Below, in pieces: positions 15,231 to 25,825 of a stretch of DNA of 64,000 nucleotides. Numbering within the stretch: the stretch's first letter is position 1; every line of letters begins with the position of its first letter. The DNA is taken from positions 124,001 through 188,000 of the forward strand of contig NZ_QJUI01000005.1 in the NCBI RefSeq assembly GCF_004327285.1. The letters run 5' to 3'. Made by a program: the position numbers and the translations under genes. The DNA is from Phytopseudomonas daroniae (GTDB lineage: Bacteria > Pseudomonadota > Gammaproteobacteria > Pseudomonadales > Pseudomonadaceae). The notes beneath the pieces are model-generated. The model was not told the origin of the DNA. It saw only the letters and a list, made by a program, of their open reading frames with translations, and did not search any database.

Positions 15231-16082
15231 ATGATGAGCAGCGTTATTCCTTTCACCGCACGTCGCCTCGCGGTCGCCTGCGGCCTTCTCGTCGGCCTCT
15301 GCGCCAGTGTTGCACAGGCCGCCGATACCCTGGACAAGGTCAAGGACAACAGCAGCGTGCGGATCGGCTACGCCAACGAAACGCCGTTCGCCTATACCGC
15401 GCTGGATGGCAGCGTCACAGGCGAATCGCCGGAAATCGTCAAGAAGATCTTCGAGAAGATGGGCGTCAAGACCGTCAACCCGGTGCTCACCGAGTGGGGT
15501 TCGCTGATCCCCGGTCTGCGCGCCAGCCGCTTCGATCTGATCGCCGCCGGCATGTACATCACCCCCGAGCGCTGCAAGCAGGTGCTGTTCACCGATCCGC
15601 ATTATCAGTTGCCCGATACCCTGCTGACCAAAACCGGTAACCCGAAGAACCTGCACAGCTACGAGGACATCGCCAAGAGCGGTGCCAAGGTAGCGATCAT
15701 GGCCGGCACGGTGAACCTCGGTTACGCCCGCGATGCCGGCATCACCGACGGGCAGATCCTCCAGGTACCGGACACCACCGCACAACTGCAGGCCGTACGC
15801 GCTGGCCGAGCCGATGCCGCCGTGGGCACTCAGCTGACCATGAAGGGCCTGGCCGATAAGGGCGGCGACTCGGTGGAAGCCATCGACGAGTTCAAGGACG
15901 ACCCGTCCCACACCGGCTACGGTGCCCTGGCCTTCCGCCCGGAAGACAAGGCCTTTCGCGACGCAGTCAACGCCGAGCTGAAGCAGTGGCTCGGCAGCGA
16001 AGAGCACCTGGCCACGGTCAAGCCGTTCGGCTTCGACGAGTCCAACATCACCGACAAGACCGCCGCCGAGCTCTGCCAGTAG
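15231..16082 (+). CDS. ehuB: Ectoine/hydroxyectoine ABC transporter substrate-binding protein
   Basis: 283-residue periplasmic binding protein of the polar amino acid family. A signal peptide (LAVACGLLVGLCASVAQA) is cleaved near residue 30-31. The mature protein begins with DKVKDNSSVRIGYANETPFAYT, where Glu and Phe of the NETPF segment match ligand-contacting residues reported for Sinorhizobium meliloti EhuB; the second lobe has IMAGTVNLGYARDAG. EhuB captures ectoine or 5-hydroxyectoine and delivers it to EhuCD/EhuA. AGGAG 7 nt upstream supports the first of two adjacent ATGs. First gene of ehuBCDA; a REP hairpin separates it from ehuC, which may favour higher EhuB levels. Confidence 0.88.
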   Translation: MMSSVIPFTARRLAVACGLLVGLCASVAQAADTLDKVKDNSSVRIGYANETPFAYTALDGSVTGESPEIVKKIFEKMGVKTVNPVLTEWGSLIPGLRASRFDLIAAGMYITPERCKQVLFTDPHYQLPDTLLTKTGNPKNLHSYEDIAKSGAKVAIMAGTVNLGYARDAGITDGQILQVPDTTAQLQAVRAGRADAAVGTQLTMKGLADKGGDSVEAIDEFKDDPSHTGYGALAFRPEDKAFRDAVNAELKQWLGSEEHLATVKPFGFDESNITDKTAAELCQ

Positions 16083-16112
16083 GAGCGGGCTTGCCCGCGA
16101 GCGGTTTGCGCG
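16080..16112. repeat. REP-like element between ehuB and ehuC
   Basis: GTAGGAGCGGGCTTGCCCGCGAGCG starts within the ehuB stop codon. The inner GCGGGCTTGCCCGC can form a hairpin in the transcript just after ehuB. Confidence 0.75.
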
Positions 16113-16161
16113 GACGGGCAATGCATTTCTCCCGTTTCCTTCGCCAAATAGGATCGTATTG

Positions 16162-16821
16162 ATGGGCGACCTACTTCCTCTGCTGCTGCAAGGCGCCTGG
16201 GTGACCGTACAGGTCACGTTCTGGGGCTCGCTGCTGGCCATCGTCTCGGCGGTGATCGCCGCCCTGGGCCGGCTCTCGCCAATCGGCCCACTGCGCTGGC
16301 TGGCCATCGTCTACATCGAGGTGTTTCGCGGCACCTCGCTGCTGGTGCAGCTGTTCTGGCTGTACTTCGTGCTGCCGATGCCACCGTTCAATGTCGAGAT
16401 GAGCGCCTATGCCGTGGCCATCGTCGGCCTTGGCCTGCATATCGGCGCCTATGGCGCGGAAGTCATGCGCGGCGCCATCCGTTCGGTGGCCAAGGGTCAA
16501 TATGAGGCATGCCAGGCGCTGAACATGTCGCCGGCCAAACGCTTCTACCGGATCATCCTGCCTCAGGCGCTGCTGGCGGCGATTCCGCCGGGCACCAACC
16601 TGTTGATCGAACTGCTGAAGAACACCTCGCTGGTGTCGCTGATCACTCTGTCGGATCTGGCCTTCCGCGCCCGTCAGCTGGATCAGGCGACCTTCATGAC
16701 TCTGGAGATCTTCGCCCTGGCGCTGCTGATGTACTTCGTCATGGCTCAGGCGATCAACCTGGGCATGCGCCGGCTGGAAAAACGCCTGGCACGCGGCCGT
16801 ATGCGCGGGGGCCTGTCATGA
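16162..16821 (+). CDS. ehuC: Ectoine/hydroxyectoine ABC transporter permease
   Basis: 219-residue inner-membrane permease of the HisMQ/GltJK type with five predicted helices. The family signature FRGTSLLVQLFWLYF lies near residue 55-69, and the EAA loop that docks with the ATPase is YEACQALNMSPAKRFYRIILPQA (about 114-136). ATG 16162 has AGGA 8 nt upstream; a TTG directly before it is rejected. The stop overlaps the start of ehuD by 4 bp (ATGA), indicating translational coupling of the two permease subunits. Confidence 0.9.
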   Translation: MGDLLPLLLQGAWVTVQVTFWGSLLAIVSAVIAALGRLSPIGPLRWLAIVYIEVFRGTSLLVQLFWLYFVLPMPPFNVEMSAYAVAIVGLGLHIGAYGAEVMRGAIRSVAKGQYEACQALNMSPAKRFYRIILPQALLAAIPPGTNLLIELLKNTSLVSLITLSDLAFRARQLDQATFMTLEIFALALLMYFVMAQAINLGMRRLEKRLARGRMRGGLS

Positions 16822-17476
16822 ACTTCTTCGACTGGGAATTCGCCTGGAGCATCCTGCCGCAACTGCTGCAGGCCTCGCTCAATACCCTGCTGATCACCTT
16901 TGGCGGCTTCGCCATCGCCATCGTGCTCGGTCTGTTCCTGGCCATCGCCCGGCGCAGCCGGCAGGTATGGTTATCGTGGCCGGCCACCGGGCTGATCGAG
17001 TTCATCCGCAGCACGCCGCTGCTGATTCAGGTGTACTTTCTGTTCTATGTGTTCCCCAACTACGGGATCAATCTCACCGCCCTGCAGGCGGGTATCCTCG
17101 GTATCGCCCTGCATTACGCCTGCTACACGGCCGAGGTGTACCGCGCGGGTCTGGATGCGGTGCCGCGGGCGCAGTGGGAGGCAGTCACCGCGCTCAATCT
17201 GTCGCCGCTGACCGCCTACCGCAACATCATCCTGCCCCAGGCGCTGCGGCCGATCCTGCCGGCCCTGGGCAACTACCTGGTGGCGATGCTCAAGGATACG
17301 CCGGTACTGTCGGCCATCACCGTGGTGGAAATCATGCAGCAGGCCAAGAACATCGGCTCGGAAAGCTTCCGCTACCTGGAACCGATCACCATGGTCGGGC
17401 TGTTCTTTCTGCTGCTCAGTCTCGGCCTCGCCTGGTGTGTGCGCCGCCTCGAAGACCGTATGGAGGAGGCGCCACG

Positions 17477-17480
<4 letters not shown>
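16818..17480 (+). CDS. ehuD: Ectoine/hydroxyectoine ABC transporter permease
   Basis: 220-residue polar-amino-acid-type permease. FIRSTPLLIQVYFLFYV is the family signature, and WEAVTALNLSPLTAYRNIILPQALRP is the EAA loop. The start overlaps ehuC by 4 bp and the stop overlaps ehuA by 4 bp, so ehuC-ehuD-ehuA are tightly coupled. The reading frame is open upstream to 16509, but that part is the out-of-frame body of ehuC. Confidence 0.9.
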
Positions 17481-18301
<821 letters not shown>

Positions 18302-18354
18302 GGCGCAAGCGGCCAGTCGATAACTTGCGTAAAACGGAGGATCAGGCCTTCGGC

Positions 18355-18452
18355 CCCGGATTACGCCTGCGGCTAATCCAGGCTACGTTCGGGGCACGGC
18401 ACCCGGTAGGTTGGATCGGGGCGCGTAGCCTAGCCGCAGGCGTAATCCGACA
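18355..18452. repeat. 33-bp dispersed repeat, copy 2, in a larger inverted repeat
   Basis: 18355-18387 is identical to 3771-3803. The segment GATTACGCCTGCGGCTA (18359-18375) returns as its complement near 18433-18449, making a ~90-bp hairpin with a GTAGGTTGGATCGGGGCGCG unit in its loop. This fills the gap between ehuA and the convergent DUF4198-like gene (18302-18531). Confidence 0.8.
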
Positions 18453-18531
18453 TTTGGCCGGTGCATCCCATACAACGTTTCGAACGGCTGCTTATGCCTT
18501 GTGCCGCCAGAGCCAGTGTCGTGGTGAGGCG

Positions 18532-19167
18532 CTACTGGCGCGGCACCTCGAACGACAGGGTCGCCACGTGCACCACGCTGTCGTAGCGCTTGCCATCGAC
18601 GGTGGCGGCACCGTTGACCTGGGCGGTCACCTCCAGCACGTAGCTGGCCGGGAAGGACGGATCCAGGGTCACGGCGCCTTCGGCATTCGGCTTGAGCGTG
18701 CGCGTCCACTGCTCAGAGGTGTAGACGTTGACCTGGGACGCCGACACCAGGGTACCTTTCCAGTGCAGCTTGAAGGTATTGCCGTCGGGTTCGGTCGGTA
18801 CCAGTTCCAGGTCGTTGACCGCCTTGGTCTCACTGCGCCCGGCCTTGGCTTCGTAGATCACCAGGCTATCGCCTTCAGGCAGCTTGGCGCTGACACGCAG
18901 ATCGCCCTGGCCATTGTCGGTGATCGGGTAGGCATCACCGCTGGCACGCAGCGCAGCGGTCTTGCCGTCAGCCTGTTTGATGCTCGGTTCCAGCAGCTTG
19001 CCCAGACTCAGTCGTTCGCTGGGCTGGAAGTCACTCAGGTAGGCCTTGGCCTGCGGGGCAGCGCCACGTTCGATCCACAGGTACTCGGCCTGGGCCGCTG
19101 GAACAGCCAGCGTCGCACCAAACAGAAGAACCAGGGAAGCCATGTGGCGGCCACGGAACGGGGTCAT
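18532..19167 (-). CDS. Exported DUF4198-like protein of unknown function
   Basis: 211-residue protein with a signal peptide (MASLVLLFGATLAVPAAQA) and a mature part starting EYLWIERGAAPQAKAYL. The rest is predicted beta-rich, with SASQVNVYTSEQWTRTLKPNAEGAVTL and a YVLEVTAQV strand, resembling DUF4198 proteins, periplasmic and sometimes linked to metal or TonB uptake. AAGGAG 5 nt before the ATG supports the start. It converges with ehuA and is divergent from nothing nearby, so its function cannot be inferred from context. The family assignment is from general resemblance only. Confidence 0.6.
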   Translation of the reverse strand: MTPFRGRHMASLVLLFGATLAVPAAQAEYLWIERGAAPQAKAYLSDFQPSERLSLGKLLEPSIKQADGKTAALRASGDAYPITDNGQGDLRVSAKLPEGDSLVIYEAKAGRSETKAVNDLELVPTEPDGNTFKLHWKGTLVSASQVNVYTSEQWTRTLKPNAEGAVTLDPSFPASYVLEVTAQVNGAATVDGKRYDSVVHVATLSFEVPRQ

Positions 19168-19319
19168 GAGAACTCCTTTTCACGAAATTGAACGAGAAGC
19201 TCGGCAGCAGCACCGAGCGAGAAAAGTGGTGGTTCATCTACAAAGACGAATAACTCGGGGAAAACCCGCACTGCGCGATGAAAAAATCACCACAACCTCG
19301 TTCAGGAGGCATCGAACAG

Positions 19320-19349
19320 CAGCGTGCCCACGCAGAAGTGGGCACGCTG
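19320..19349. terminator. Stem-loop after the PilZ gene
   Basis: CAGCGTGCCCAC and its perfect complement form a 12-bp stem with a 6-nt loop, 21 bp downstream of the PilZ stop codon. No strong T run follows on the minus strand, so it may act as a weak terminator or an mRNA 3' end stabiliser. Confidence 0.55.
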
Positions 19350-19370
19350 AGGGTTTGCTGCAGAAGAGGA

Positions 19371-19637
19371 TCAGTCGCGAACGAAGCGCAGCCCCACGCC
19401 ATCGGCGTCGACGCGCATCACTTCCATTTCCAGGATCGGTGCTTCGATGGGCATATCCTGCACCTGGCCGGTCACCCGGGTACCAAGCTCCAGAGCAGCC
19501 AGATCCTCATGCCGAACGTACACGCCACCATCGGAGAGATCGCGAGTCTGGGCGACCCGTTCACCGAAGCTCGGATGGCAGATCTTGATACGGCACTTCA
19601 TCGGGATTCGGGGATACTGACGCTGGTTGGCGGACAT
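19371..19637 (-). CDS. Single-domain PilZ protein (c-di-GMP receptor type)
   Basis: 88-residue protein consisting of one PilZ domain, the usual length for this class. Both c-di-GMP-binding motifs are present: RxxxR (RQYPR, 6-10) and D/NxSxxG (DLSDGG, 33-38). It is at the same relative place as the PilZ gene PA0012 near the P. aeruginosa origin (from memory). Small PilZ proteins act by binding partner proteins; the partner is not identifiable here. Confidence 0.85.
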   Translation of the reverse strand: MSANQRQYPRIPMKCRIKICHPSFGERVAQTRDLSDGGVYVRHEDLAALELGTRVTGQVQDMPIEAPILEMEVMRVDADGVGLRFVRD

Positions 19638-19736
19638 GACCTGAACAGCCTCGTGGGAAAAGATTTGCCCTGTTAATAACCCAAATTCTTGCCTACGCCC
19701 AGCGCATCGGCGCCTGATTGCGAAGCGCCGCGGTTT

Positions 19737-20624
19737 TCAGTACCAGCGCGCTTCGCCTTCCGGGCGTTTCTTGAAACGCTTCATGCTCCACATGTACTGG
19801 CTGGGATAGGCGCGTACGTACTTCTCCACCACGCCGCTCATGGCTGCCACCGCGGTGTGCATGTCCTCGCTGTACATGCCTTCCGGCGCCGCTTCGAGGA
19901 TTACCTTGTAGCCCGAACCGTCGTCCAGGCGCAGGGCGTGGAGGAACACCCCCACGGCCTTGTGCCCGGCGAGCATGCCCGGCACGAACTTGCTGGTCAG
20001 CGCCACAGTGCCGCAGAAGGGCACGAACAGGCCGGCCGACAGGCTCGGCTCGGGGTCGGCCGGAATCCCCACGGCGCCGCCCTTGCGCACTTCCTTGATG
20101 ACGCTGAGGATGCCTTCCTTGGTCGATGGCGCGACGCGGTTGCCCAGCTGCACGCGTTGCTCGCGCAGTAGGTCGTCCACCGCCTTGAGTTTCGGCGGGC
20201 GGTAGAAAATGATCGGTTTGCACTGCGAGCAGTAGAAGTGGTTGAGCACTTCCCAGTTGCCCAGGTGGCTGGTGATGCCGACCACCCCCTTGCCGGAGGC
20301 GAGGGCCGCTTCGAGCACTTCCAGGCCCTCGACTTCACGCACCCGAGCCAGGGATTTGTGCGCCGGCCAGACCCAGGCGCAGGCGCTTTCGGTCAGCGTA
20401 CGACCGATGTCCATCAGGCTGCGGCCGACCAGCTTGTCATGCTCGGCGGCCGTCAATTCAGGAAAGCATTTGGCCAGGTTGATGCGCACCACGTCGCGCG
20501 AGCCCGATGGCAGTTTCCACATCAGCCAGCCGATCATCGCGCCGAGCGACTGCACTGCACGCCATGGCAACAGGGCGAACAAGCGCAGGGAACCGACCAC
20601 CAGCGCGCCTTTGAGCTTTTCCAC
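19737..20624 (-). CDS. Lysophospholipid/lipid A late acyltransferase (LpxL/HtrB family)
   Basis: 295-residue acyltransferase of the LpxL/LpxM type with an N-terminal membrane anchor (about 5-35). The catalytic HxxxxE motif is GITSHLGNWEVL (H120, E125). The family transfers a secondary acyl chain (laurate or 2-hydroxylaurate in Pseudomonas) to the Kdo-lipid A precursor at the inner membrane. It is the positional counterpart of PA0011. The gene is monocistronic in appearance, between PilZ and the PPOX gene. Confidence 0.85.
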   Translation of the reverse strand: MEKLKGALVVGSLRLFALLPWRAVQSLGAMIGWLMWKLPSGSRDVVRINLAKCFPELTAAEHDKLVGRSLMDIGRTLTESACAWVWPAHKSLARVREVEGLEVLEAALASGKGVVGITSHLGNWEVLNHFYCSQCKPIIFYRPPKLKAVDDLLREQRVQLGNRVAPSTKEGILSVIKEVRKGGAVGIPADPEPSLSAGLFVPFCGTVALTSKFVPGMLAGHKAVGVFLHALRLDDGSGYKVILEAAPEGMYSEDMHTAVAAMSGVVEKYVRAYPSQYMWSMKRFKKRPEGEARWY

Positions 20625-20712
20625 AAGCTGCTCCCGTCAAAAAAAGGGAGCACATTGTAACCGTCTCAGGCCAGCGTGACTGTTACATACACGCGCAGAA
20701 ACGAGGAGACGT

Positions 20713-21327
20713 TCAGTAGAGCATGGTTTTCAGACGTTCCTGCAGCTCGCGTTCATAGGCCTGCACGTCGAACTGCGGATCCATGACCACCTTTAGGATG
20801 TCGCCTGCCGACGGCAGGCTGGAGCGTTCGACATGCCGCCCGGCATCCCACAGGCCGGAGCGCACCGCCGCCTTGGAGCACTGGAAGTAGCAGGTATCCA
20901 CACTGATGCGCAGCACGCTGCGCGGCAGCTTGCCCTGCGCCATGCACAGCTCCAGCAGCTCCGGCTCCAGGGAGATGCTGGCGCGGCCGTTGACGCGGAA
21001 GCTCTCGCCGACGCCCGGAATCAGGAACAGCAGCGCCACGTGCGGGTCGTGGATGATATTGCGCAGGCTGTCGATGCGGTTGTTACCCGGACGATCCGGC
21101 AATAGCAGGGTGCGTTCGTCGAGCACGCGAACGAAGCCCGGCGCATCGCCACGGGGCGAGCAGTCCAGGCCGTCCGGGCCATGGGTGCCCAGCACCACGA
21201 AGGGCGAAGCAGCGACCAGCGCCTGATAGGGCTCGCTGAGGTAGGGAATTTCCTTGCGCAGCGAACGCTCATGGGCCTGGCCATACAGCGCCTGCAATTG
21301 TTCCAGGGTGTCGATGGTCGTGCTCAA
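20713..21327 (-). CDS. Pyridoxamine 5'-phosphate oxidase-family flavoprotein
   Basis: 204-residue protein with the split-barrel FMN-binding fold. SPFVVLGTHGPDGLDCSPRGDAPGFVRVLDERTLLLPDRPGNNRIDSL is the conserved core of the MSMEG_1061-like PPOX subfamily, followed by FLIPGVGESFRVNGRA. It is likely a flavin-dependent reductase or a general flavoprotein rather than the PLP-synthesising PdxH. Its start overlaps the tag stop by 4 bp, so it is coupled to tag. Confidence 0.8.
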   Translation of the reverse strand: MSTTIDTLEQLQALYGQAHERSLRKEIPYLSEPYQALVAASPFVVLGTHGPDGLDCSPRGDAPGFVRVLDERTLLLPDRPGNNRIDSLRNIIHDPHVALLFLIPGVGESFRVNGRASISLEPELLELCMAQGKLPRSVLRISVDTCYFQCSKAAVRSGLWDAGRHVERSSLPSAGDILKVVMDPQFDVQAYERELQERLKTMLY

Positions 21328-21887
21328 GGGCGTACCTCCTGCTGCAGTACAGCGTAGCGATCACAATCGCGGGTGTGATCCATGACCATGCCGGTGGCCT
21401 GCATGAAGGCATAGCAGATGGTCGGACCGACGAAGGTGAAGCCGGCCTTTTTCAGCGCCTTGCTCATGGCCTCGGCTTCGGGAGTGACCGCCGGCACATC
21501 GCCGCGGCCGTCGAAATGGTTGACCTTCGGCTTGCCACCGACGAACGACCAGAGCAGCGCCACCGGATCGTCCAGGCGCAACCAGGCCTGTGCGTTCTTG
21601 CGCGCAGCCTGCAGCTTGAGGCGATTGCGGATGATGCCGGGATCCTGCATCAGGCTCTCGATGTACTCGTCGCTCATCGCAGCCAAACGCTCGGCATCGA
21701 AACCGAACAACACCTGGCGATAGCGCTCGCGCTTCCTCAGCACGGTGATCCACGACAGCCCGGCCTGGGCGCCTTCGAGCAGCAGCATCTCGAACAGGTG
21801 CTGCGGGTCGCGCGACGGCACGCCCCATTCTTCATCGTGATAGGTCTGATACAGCGGGTCGTCGTTACACCAGAAACAGCGGGGCAT
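21324..21887 (-). CDS. tag: DNA-3-methyladenine glycosylase I
   Basis: 187-residue base-excision repair glycosylase, the size of E. coli Tag (187). The structural zinc ligands match: C4 (MPRCFWCN), H17 (TYHDEEWG) and HTRDC (H171, C175). The catalytic-pocket segment [20 protein letters not shown] is typical. It removes 3-methyladenine from alkylated DNA. It is divergent from glyQ, as in P. aeruginosa (PA0010). Confidence 0.93.
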   Translation of the reverse strand: MPRCFWCNDDPLYQTYHDEEWGVPSRDPQHLFEMLLLEGAQAGLSWITVLRKRERYRQVLFGFDAERLAAMSDEYIESLMQDPGIIRNRLKLQAARKNAQAWLRLDDPVALLWSFVGGKPKVNHFDGRGDVPAVTPEAEAMSKALKKAGFTFVGPTICYAFMQATGMVMDHTRDCDRYAVLQQEVRP

Positions 21888-21942
21888 GGCGGTCGGCTCG
21901 GCGATGGGCGAGGAGACGAACTATAACCGCGGATCGGGGTTT

Positions 21943-22036
21943 TGTAGGAGCTGCGCCCCCGCGGCGAATGGCGGCCATGATGCGGTATCGCGGAGACCCA
22001 CAGAAGCTTCGCCCCGAGTCGGGGCTCCTACAGGTG
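21943..22036. repeat. REP-type inverted repeat between tag and glyQ
   Basis: GTAGGAGCTGCGCCCCCGCGGCG on the left and CGAGTCGGGGCTCCTAC on the right form a facing pair about 50 bp apart. A TATACT sequence at 22135-22140, closer to glyQ, could be its -10 element. Confidence 0.75.
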
Positions 22037-22179
22037 GTTGGCGCTCCCGCGGCTCACGACTCGCGGTCGATATAGGCCACCATCCGGTCAGCGCTTCAAG
22101 ACGGCGTGGCATGCGGCTTGCGCACAGCTTCGGGTATACTCCCCGGCTTTCTGTCGCAGCCCCAACAGGTGAATTTTTC

Positions 22180-23127
22180 GTGAGCCAGACAACGCCTGCC
22201 GTGCGCACCTTCCAGGACTTGATCCTCGCCCTGCAACAATACTGGGCCGAGCAAGGCTGTGTGGTACTGCAACCCTACGATATGGAAGTGGGCGCCGGTA
22301 CCTTCCACACCGCCACCTTCCTGCGCGCCATCGGCCCGGAAACCTGGAACGCCGCCTACGTGCAGCCTTCGCGCCGCCCGGCCGACGGCCGCTATGGTGA
22401 GAACCCCAACCGTCTGCAGCACTACTACCAGTTCCAGGTGGTGCTCAAGCCGAACCCGGAGAACTTCCAGGAGTTGTACCTGGGTTCGTTGAAGGCCATC
22501 GGCATCGACCCGCTGGTGCACGATATCCGCTTCGTCGAAGACAACTGGGAATCGCCGACCCTCGGCGCCTGGGGTCTGGGTTGGGAAATCTGGCTCAACG
22601 GCATGGAAGTCACCCAGTTTACCTACTTCCAGCAGGTCGGTGGCATCGAGTGCTACCCGGTCACCGGTGAGATCACCTATGGTCTCGAGCGCCTGGCCAT
22701 GTACCTGCAGGGCGTCGACTCGGTCTACGACCTGGTGTGGACGGACGGCCAGTTCGGCAAGGTGACCTACGGCGACGTGTTCCACCAGAACGAAGTGGAG
22801 CAGTCGACCTACAACTTCGAGCACGCCAACGTCGAGAAGCTGTTCGAGCTGTTCGATTTCTACGAGAGCGAAGCCAATCGCCTGATCGAGCTGGAACTGC
22901 CGCTGCCGACCTACGAGATGGTGCTCAAGGCTTCCCATACCTTCAACCTGCTCGACGCCCGCCGCGCCATTTCGGTAACCGCGCGCCAGCAGTACATCCT
23001 GCGCGTGCGCACCCTGGCTCGCGCCGTGGCGCAGAGTTATCTGCAGGCCCGGCGCCGCCTGGGCTTCCCGCTCGCCGCCCCCGATCTGCGTGATGAAGTA
23101 CTGGCCAAGCTGGAGGCAGCAGAATGA
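22180..23127 (+). CDS. glyQ: Glycyl-tRNA synthetase alpha subunit
   Basis: 315 residues, the exact family length in pseudomonads. Class II aminoacyl-tRNA synthetase catalytic subunit: [44 protein letters not shown], motif 2 [28 protein letters not shown], and motif 3 [15 protein letters not shown]. Together with GlyS it forms the alpha2-beta2 enzyme. The start is a GTG (22180) with AGGTGA upstream; the reading frame is open to 21886, but that extension crosses the REP. It overlaps glyS by 4 bp. Confidence 0.95.
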   Translation: MSQTTPAVRTFQDLILALQQYWAEQGCVVLQPYDMEVGAGTFHTATFLRAIGPETWNAAYVQPSRRPADGRYGENPNRLQHYYQFQVVLKPNPENFQELYLGSLKAIGIDPLVHDIRFVEDNWESPTLGAWGLGWEIWLNGMEVTQFTYFQQVGGIECYPVTGEITYGLERLAMYLQGVDSVYDLVWTDGQFGKVTYGDVFHQNEVEQSTYNFEHANVEKLFELFDFYESEANRLIELELPLPTYEMVLKASHTFNLLDARRAISVTARQQYILRVRTLARAVAQSYLQARRRLGFPLAAPDLRDEVLAKLEAAE

Positions 23128-25178
23128 GTGCACTCGACTTTCTCGTTGAACTGGGCACCGAAGAGCTGCCACCCAAAGCCCTGAAAACCCTCGGCGATGC
23201 CTTTCTTGCCGGCGTTGAAAAAGGCCTCAAGGCCGCTGGCCTGAGCTACAACAGCGCACGCATGTATGCCGCGCCGCGCCGCCTGGCGGTGCTGGTCGAA
23301 CAGCTCGCCACCCAGCAGCCGGATCGCACCCTCAACCTCGACGGCCCGCCCCTGCAGGCCGCCTTCGACGCCGATGGCAACCCGACCCAAGCGGCTCTGG
23401 GCTTCGCCAAGAAATGCGGCGTCGACCTCGCAGAGATCGACCGCAGCGGGCCGAAGCTGAAATTCAGCCAGCACATTCCCGGACAGAACGCCGCCGGCCT
23501 GCTGCCGGGCATCGTGGAAAACTCGCTGAACGAGTTGCCGATTCCCAAGCGCATGCGCTGGGGCGCGCGCAAGACCGAATTCGTCCGTCCCAGCCAGTGG
23601 CTGGTGATGCTGTTCGGCGACCAGGTGATCGATTGCGAAATCCTCGCCCAGAAGGCTGGCCGCGCCTCCCGCGGACATCGCTTCCACGCCAACCATGAGG
23701 TTCGCATCTCGGCGCCGGCCATGTACGCCCAGGAACTGCGTGCCGCCTATGTGATCGCCGATGCCAACGAGCGTCGTGAACTGATCGCCAAGCGCGTCGA
23801 CCAGCTCGCCGCCGAACAACAGGGTACGGCCATCGTCCCACCCGCCCTGCTCGAGGAAGTCAGCGCGCTGGTCGAATGGCCGGTGCCGCTGGTCTGCTCC
23901 TTCGAGGAGCGCTTCCTGGAAGTGCCCCAGGAAGCCCTGATCACCACCATGCAGGACAACCAGAAGTATTTCTGCCTGCTGGACGCCAACGGCAAGCTGC
24001 TGCCGCGCTTCATCACCGTGGCCAACGTCGAGAGCAAGGATCCGGCGCAGATCGTTTCCGGTAACGAGAAGGTGGTGCGCCCGCGCCTCACCGACGCCGA
24101 GTTCTTCTTCAAGCAGGACAAGAAGCAGAAGCTGGAAAGCTTCAACCAGCGCCTCGCCAACGTGGTATTCCAGGCTCAGCTCGGCACCGTCTACGACAAG
24201 GCCCAGCGCGTGTCGGCCCTGGCCGGCTTCATTGCCGAGCGCATTGGCGGCGACGCCAAGCGCGGCGCGCGCGCCGGCCTGTTGAGCAAGTGCGATCTGG
24301 CCAGCGAGATGGTTGGCGAGTTCCCGGAAATGCAAGGCATCGCCGGTTACTACTACGCCCTGCACGACGGCGAGCCGGAAGACGTCGCCCTGGCGCTGAA
24401 CGAGCAGTACATGCCGCGTGGCGCCGGTGCCGAACTGCCCGCCACCCTGACCGGTGCCGCCGTGGCTCTGGCCGACAAGCTGGACACCCTGGTCGGTATC
24501 TTCGGTATCGGCATGCTGCCCACCGGCAGCAAGGATCCCTACGCCCTGCGTCGCGCGGCCCTGGGTGTGCTGCGTATTCTCATCGAGAAGGGGCTGGATC
24601 TGGATCTGGGCGCGACCGTCGACTTCGCCATCCGCCAGTTCGGCAGCAAGGTCAAAGCCGCTGGCCTGGCACCACAGGTGCTCGACTTCATCTTCGACCG
24701 CCTGCGTGCGCGTTACGAAGACGAAGGCATAGACGTCTCCGTGTACCAAGCCGTACGTGCGGTGAACCCGCTGTCGCCGCTGGATTTCGATCAGCGCGTA
24801 CAGGCCGTGCAGGCCTTCCGCAAGCTGCCGGAAGCCGAAGCCCTGGCTGCCGCCAACAAGCGTGTGTCCAACCTGCTGAGCAAGGCCGATGGCCAGATCG
24901 CCACGAGCATCGAGGCACACTACTTCGATACCCCGGCCGAATTCACCCTGAACGCCGCTATCCAGCAAGCCGACAACGCTGTGCAACCGCTGGCCCAGGC
25001 GCGTCAGTATCGCGAAGCACTGGCGCAACTGGCCTCGCTGCGCAAGCCGGTGGACAGCTTCTTCGAAGCGGTGCTGGTCAACGCCGAAGACCCCAAGGTA
25101 CGTGCCAACCGTTACGCCCTGCTGGCTCGCCTGCGCGGGCTGTTCCTGGGTGTCGCCGACATTTCGGTGCTGGGCTAG
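23124..25178 (+). CDS. glyS: Glycyl-tRNA synthetase beta subunit
   Basis: 684-residue beta subunit, which recognises tRNA-Gly. The N-terminal GlyS domain begins [19 protein letters not shown], the HD-like domain has [13 protein letters not shown], and the C-terminal anticodon-binding part has [28 protein letters not shown]. It overlaps glyQ (ATGA). After the stop, direct and inverted AAGCTGCAAG/GCTTGCAGCTT repeats precede gmhB. Confidence 0.95.
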   Translation: MSALDFLVELGTEELPPKALKTLGDAFLAGVEKGLKAAGLSYNSARMYAAPRRLAVLVEQLATQQPDRTLNLDGPPLQAAFDADGNPTQAALGFAKKCGVDLAEIDRSGPKLKFSQHIPGQNAAGLLPGIVENSLNELPIPKRMRWGARKTEFVRPSQWLVMLFGDQVIDCEILAQKAGRASRGHRFHANHEVRISAPAMYAQELRAAYVIADANERRELIAKRVDQLAAEQQGTAIVPPALLEEVSALVEWPVPLVCSFEERFLEVPQEALITTMQDNQKYFCLLDANGKLLPRFITVANVESKDPAQIVSGNEKVVRPRLTDAEFFFKQDKKQKLESFNQRLANVVFQAQLGTVYDKAQRVSALAGFIAERIGGDAKRGARAGLLSKCDLASEMVGEFPEMQGIAGYYYALHDGEPEDVALALNEQYMPRGAGAELPATLTGAAVALADKLDTLVGIFGIGMLPTGSKDPYALRRAALGVLRILIEKGLDLDLGATVDFAIRQFGSKVKAAGLAPQVLDFIFDRLRARYEDEGIDVSVYQAVRAVNPLSPLDFDQRVQAVQAFRKLPEAEALAAANKRVSNLLSKADGQIATSIEAHYFDTPAEFTLNAAIQQADNAVQPLAQARQYREALAQLASLRKPVDSFFEAVLVNAEDPKVRANRYALLARLRGLFLGVADISVLG

Positions 25179-25186
25179 AGCAACCG

Positions 25187-25259
25187 CAAGCTGCATGCCA
25201 CAAGCTGCAAGTAGCGGCTTGGCTTGCAGCTTGAGGCTTGGAGCTTGGAGCTTGGAGCT
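25187..25259. repeat. AAGCTGCA/GCTTGCAGCTTG repeat with tandem GCTTGGA units
   Basis: The gap between glyS and gmhB contains GCAAGCTGCATGCC, CAAGCTGCAAG, its complement CTTGCAGCTTG, and then three tandem GGAGCTT/GCTTGGA units that end at the gmhB ATG. The tandem units also supply the GGAG ribosome binding site of gmhB. Confidence 0.75.
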
Positions 25260-25790
25260 ATGAAACTGATCATTCTCGACCGCGACGGTGTCATCAATCA
25301 CGACTCCGACGCCTATATCAAAAGCCTCGACGAATGGATCCCGATAGCGGGCTCCATCGAGGCTATCGCTCGCCTGAGCAAGGCGGGCTGGACGGTGGCC
25401 GTGGCCACCAACCAGTCCGGCATCGCCCGCGGTTACTACCCGCTGACCGTACTGGAAGCCATGCACGCACGCCTGCGCGAGCTGGTGGCGGAACAGGGCG
25501 GCGAAGTTGGCCTGATCGTGCAATGCCCACATGGCCCGGATGACGGCTGCGATTGCCGCAAACCGAAACCTGGCATGCTGCGACAGATCTCCGAGCACTA
25601 CGGCGTACCACTGAGCGGAGTCTGGTTCGTCGGCGACAGCAGCAGTGACCTGGAAACGGCGCGAGCCGTCGATTGTCAGCCTGTACTGGTGAAAACCGGC
25701 AAGGGTCAACGCACCCTGGCCAAAGCATTGCCAGCGGGTACTCTGGTATTCGATGATCTGGCAGCGGTTGCTGCACAGCTTCTCACTTGA
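25260..25790 (+). CDS. gmhB: D-glycero-D-manno-heptose-1,7-bisphosphate 7-phosphatase
   Basis: 176-residue HAD-superfamily phosphatase. The nucleophile motif ILDRDGVIN (DxD) starts at residue 5, motif II is ATNQSGIARG, the zinc-binding loop contains CPHGPDDGCDCRKPKPGM, and the final motif is FVGDSSSDLETA. It acts in ADP-heptose synthesis for the lipopolysaccharide core. The start is taken at ATG 25260 (MKLIILDRDG); an upstream ATG (25224) lies in the repeat. It overlaps nothing but is 35 bp before lptA, as in P. aeruginosa PA0006-PA0005. Confidence 0.9.
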   Translation: MKLIILDRDGVINHDSDAYIKSLDEWIPIAGSIEAIARLSKAGWTVAVATNQSGIARGYYPLTVLEAMHARLRELVAEQGGEVGLIVQCPHGPDDGCDCRKPKPGMLRQISEHYGVPLSGVWFVGDSSSDLETARAVDCQPVLVKTGKGQRTLAKALPAGTLVFDDLAAVAAQLLT

Positions 25791-25825
25791 TAGCGCAGGC
25801 CAGGCCTGCCACGGTAATTGCTCAC

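Noticed and set aside
23037..25709. Open frame of 890 codons opposite glyS-gmhB
   Set aside because: Antisense shadow spanning two real genes and the repeat between them.
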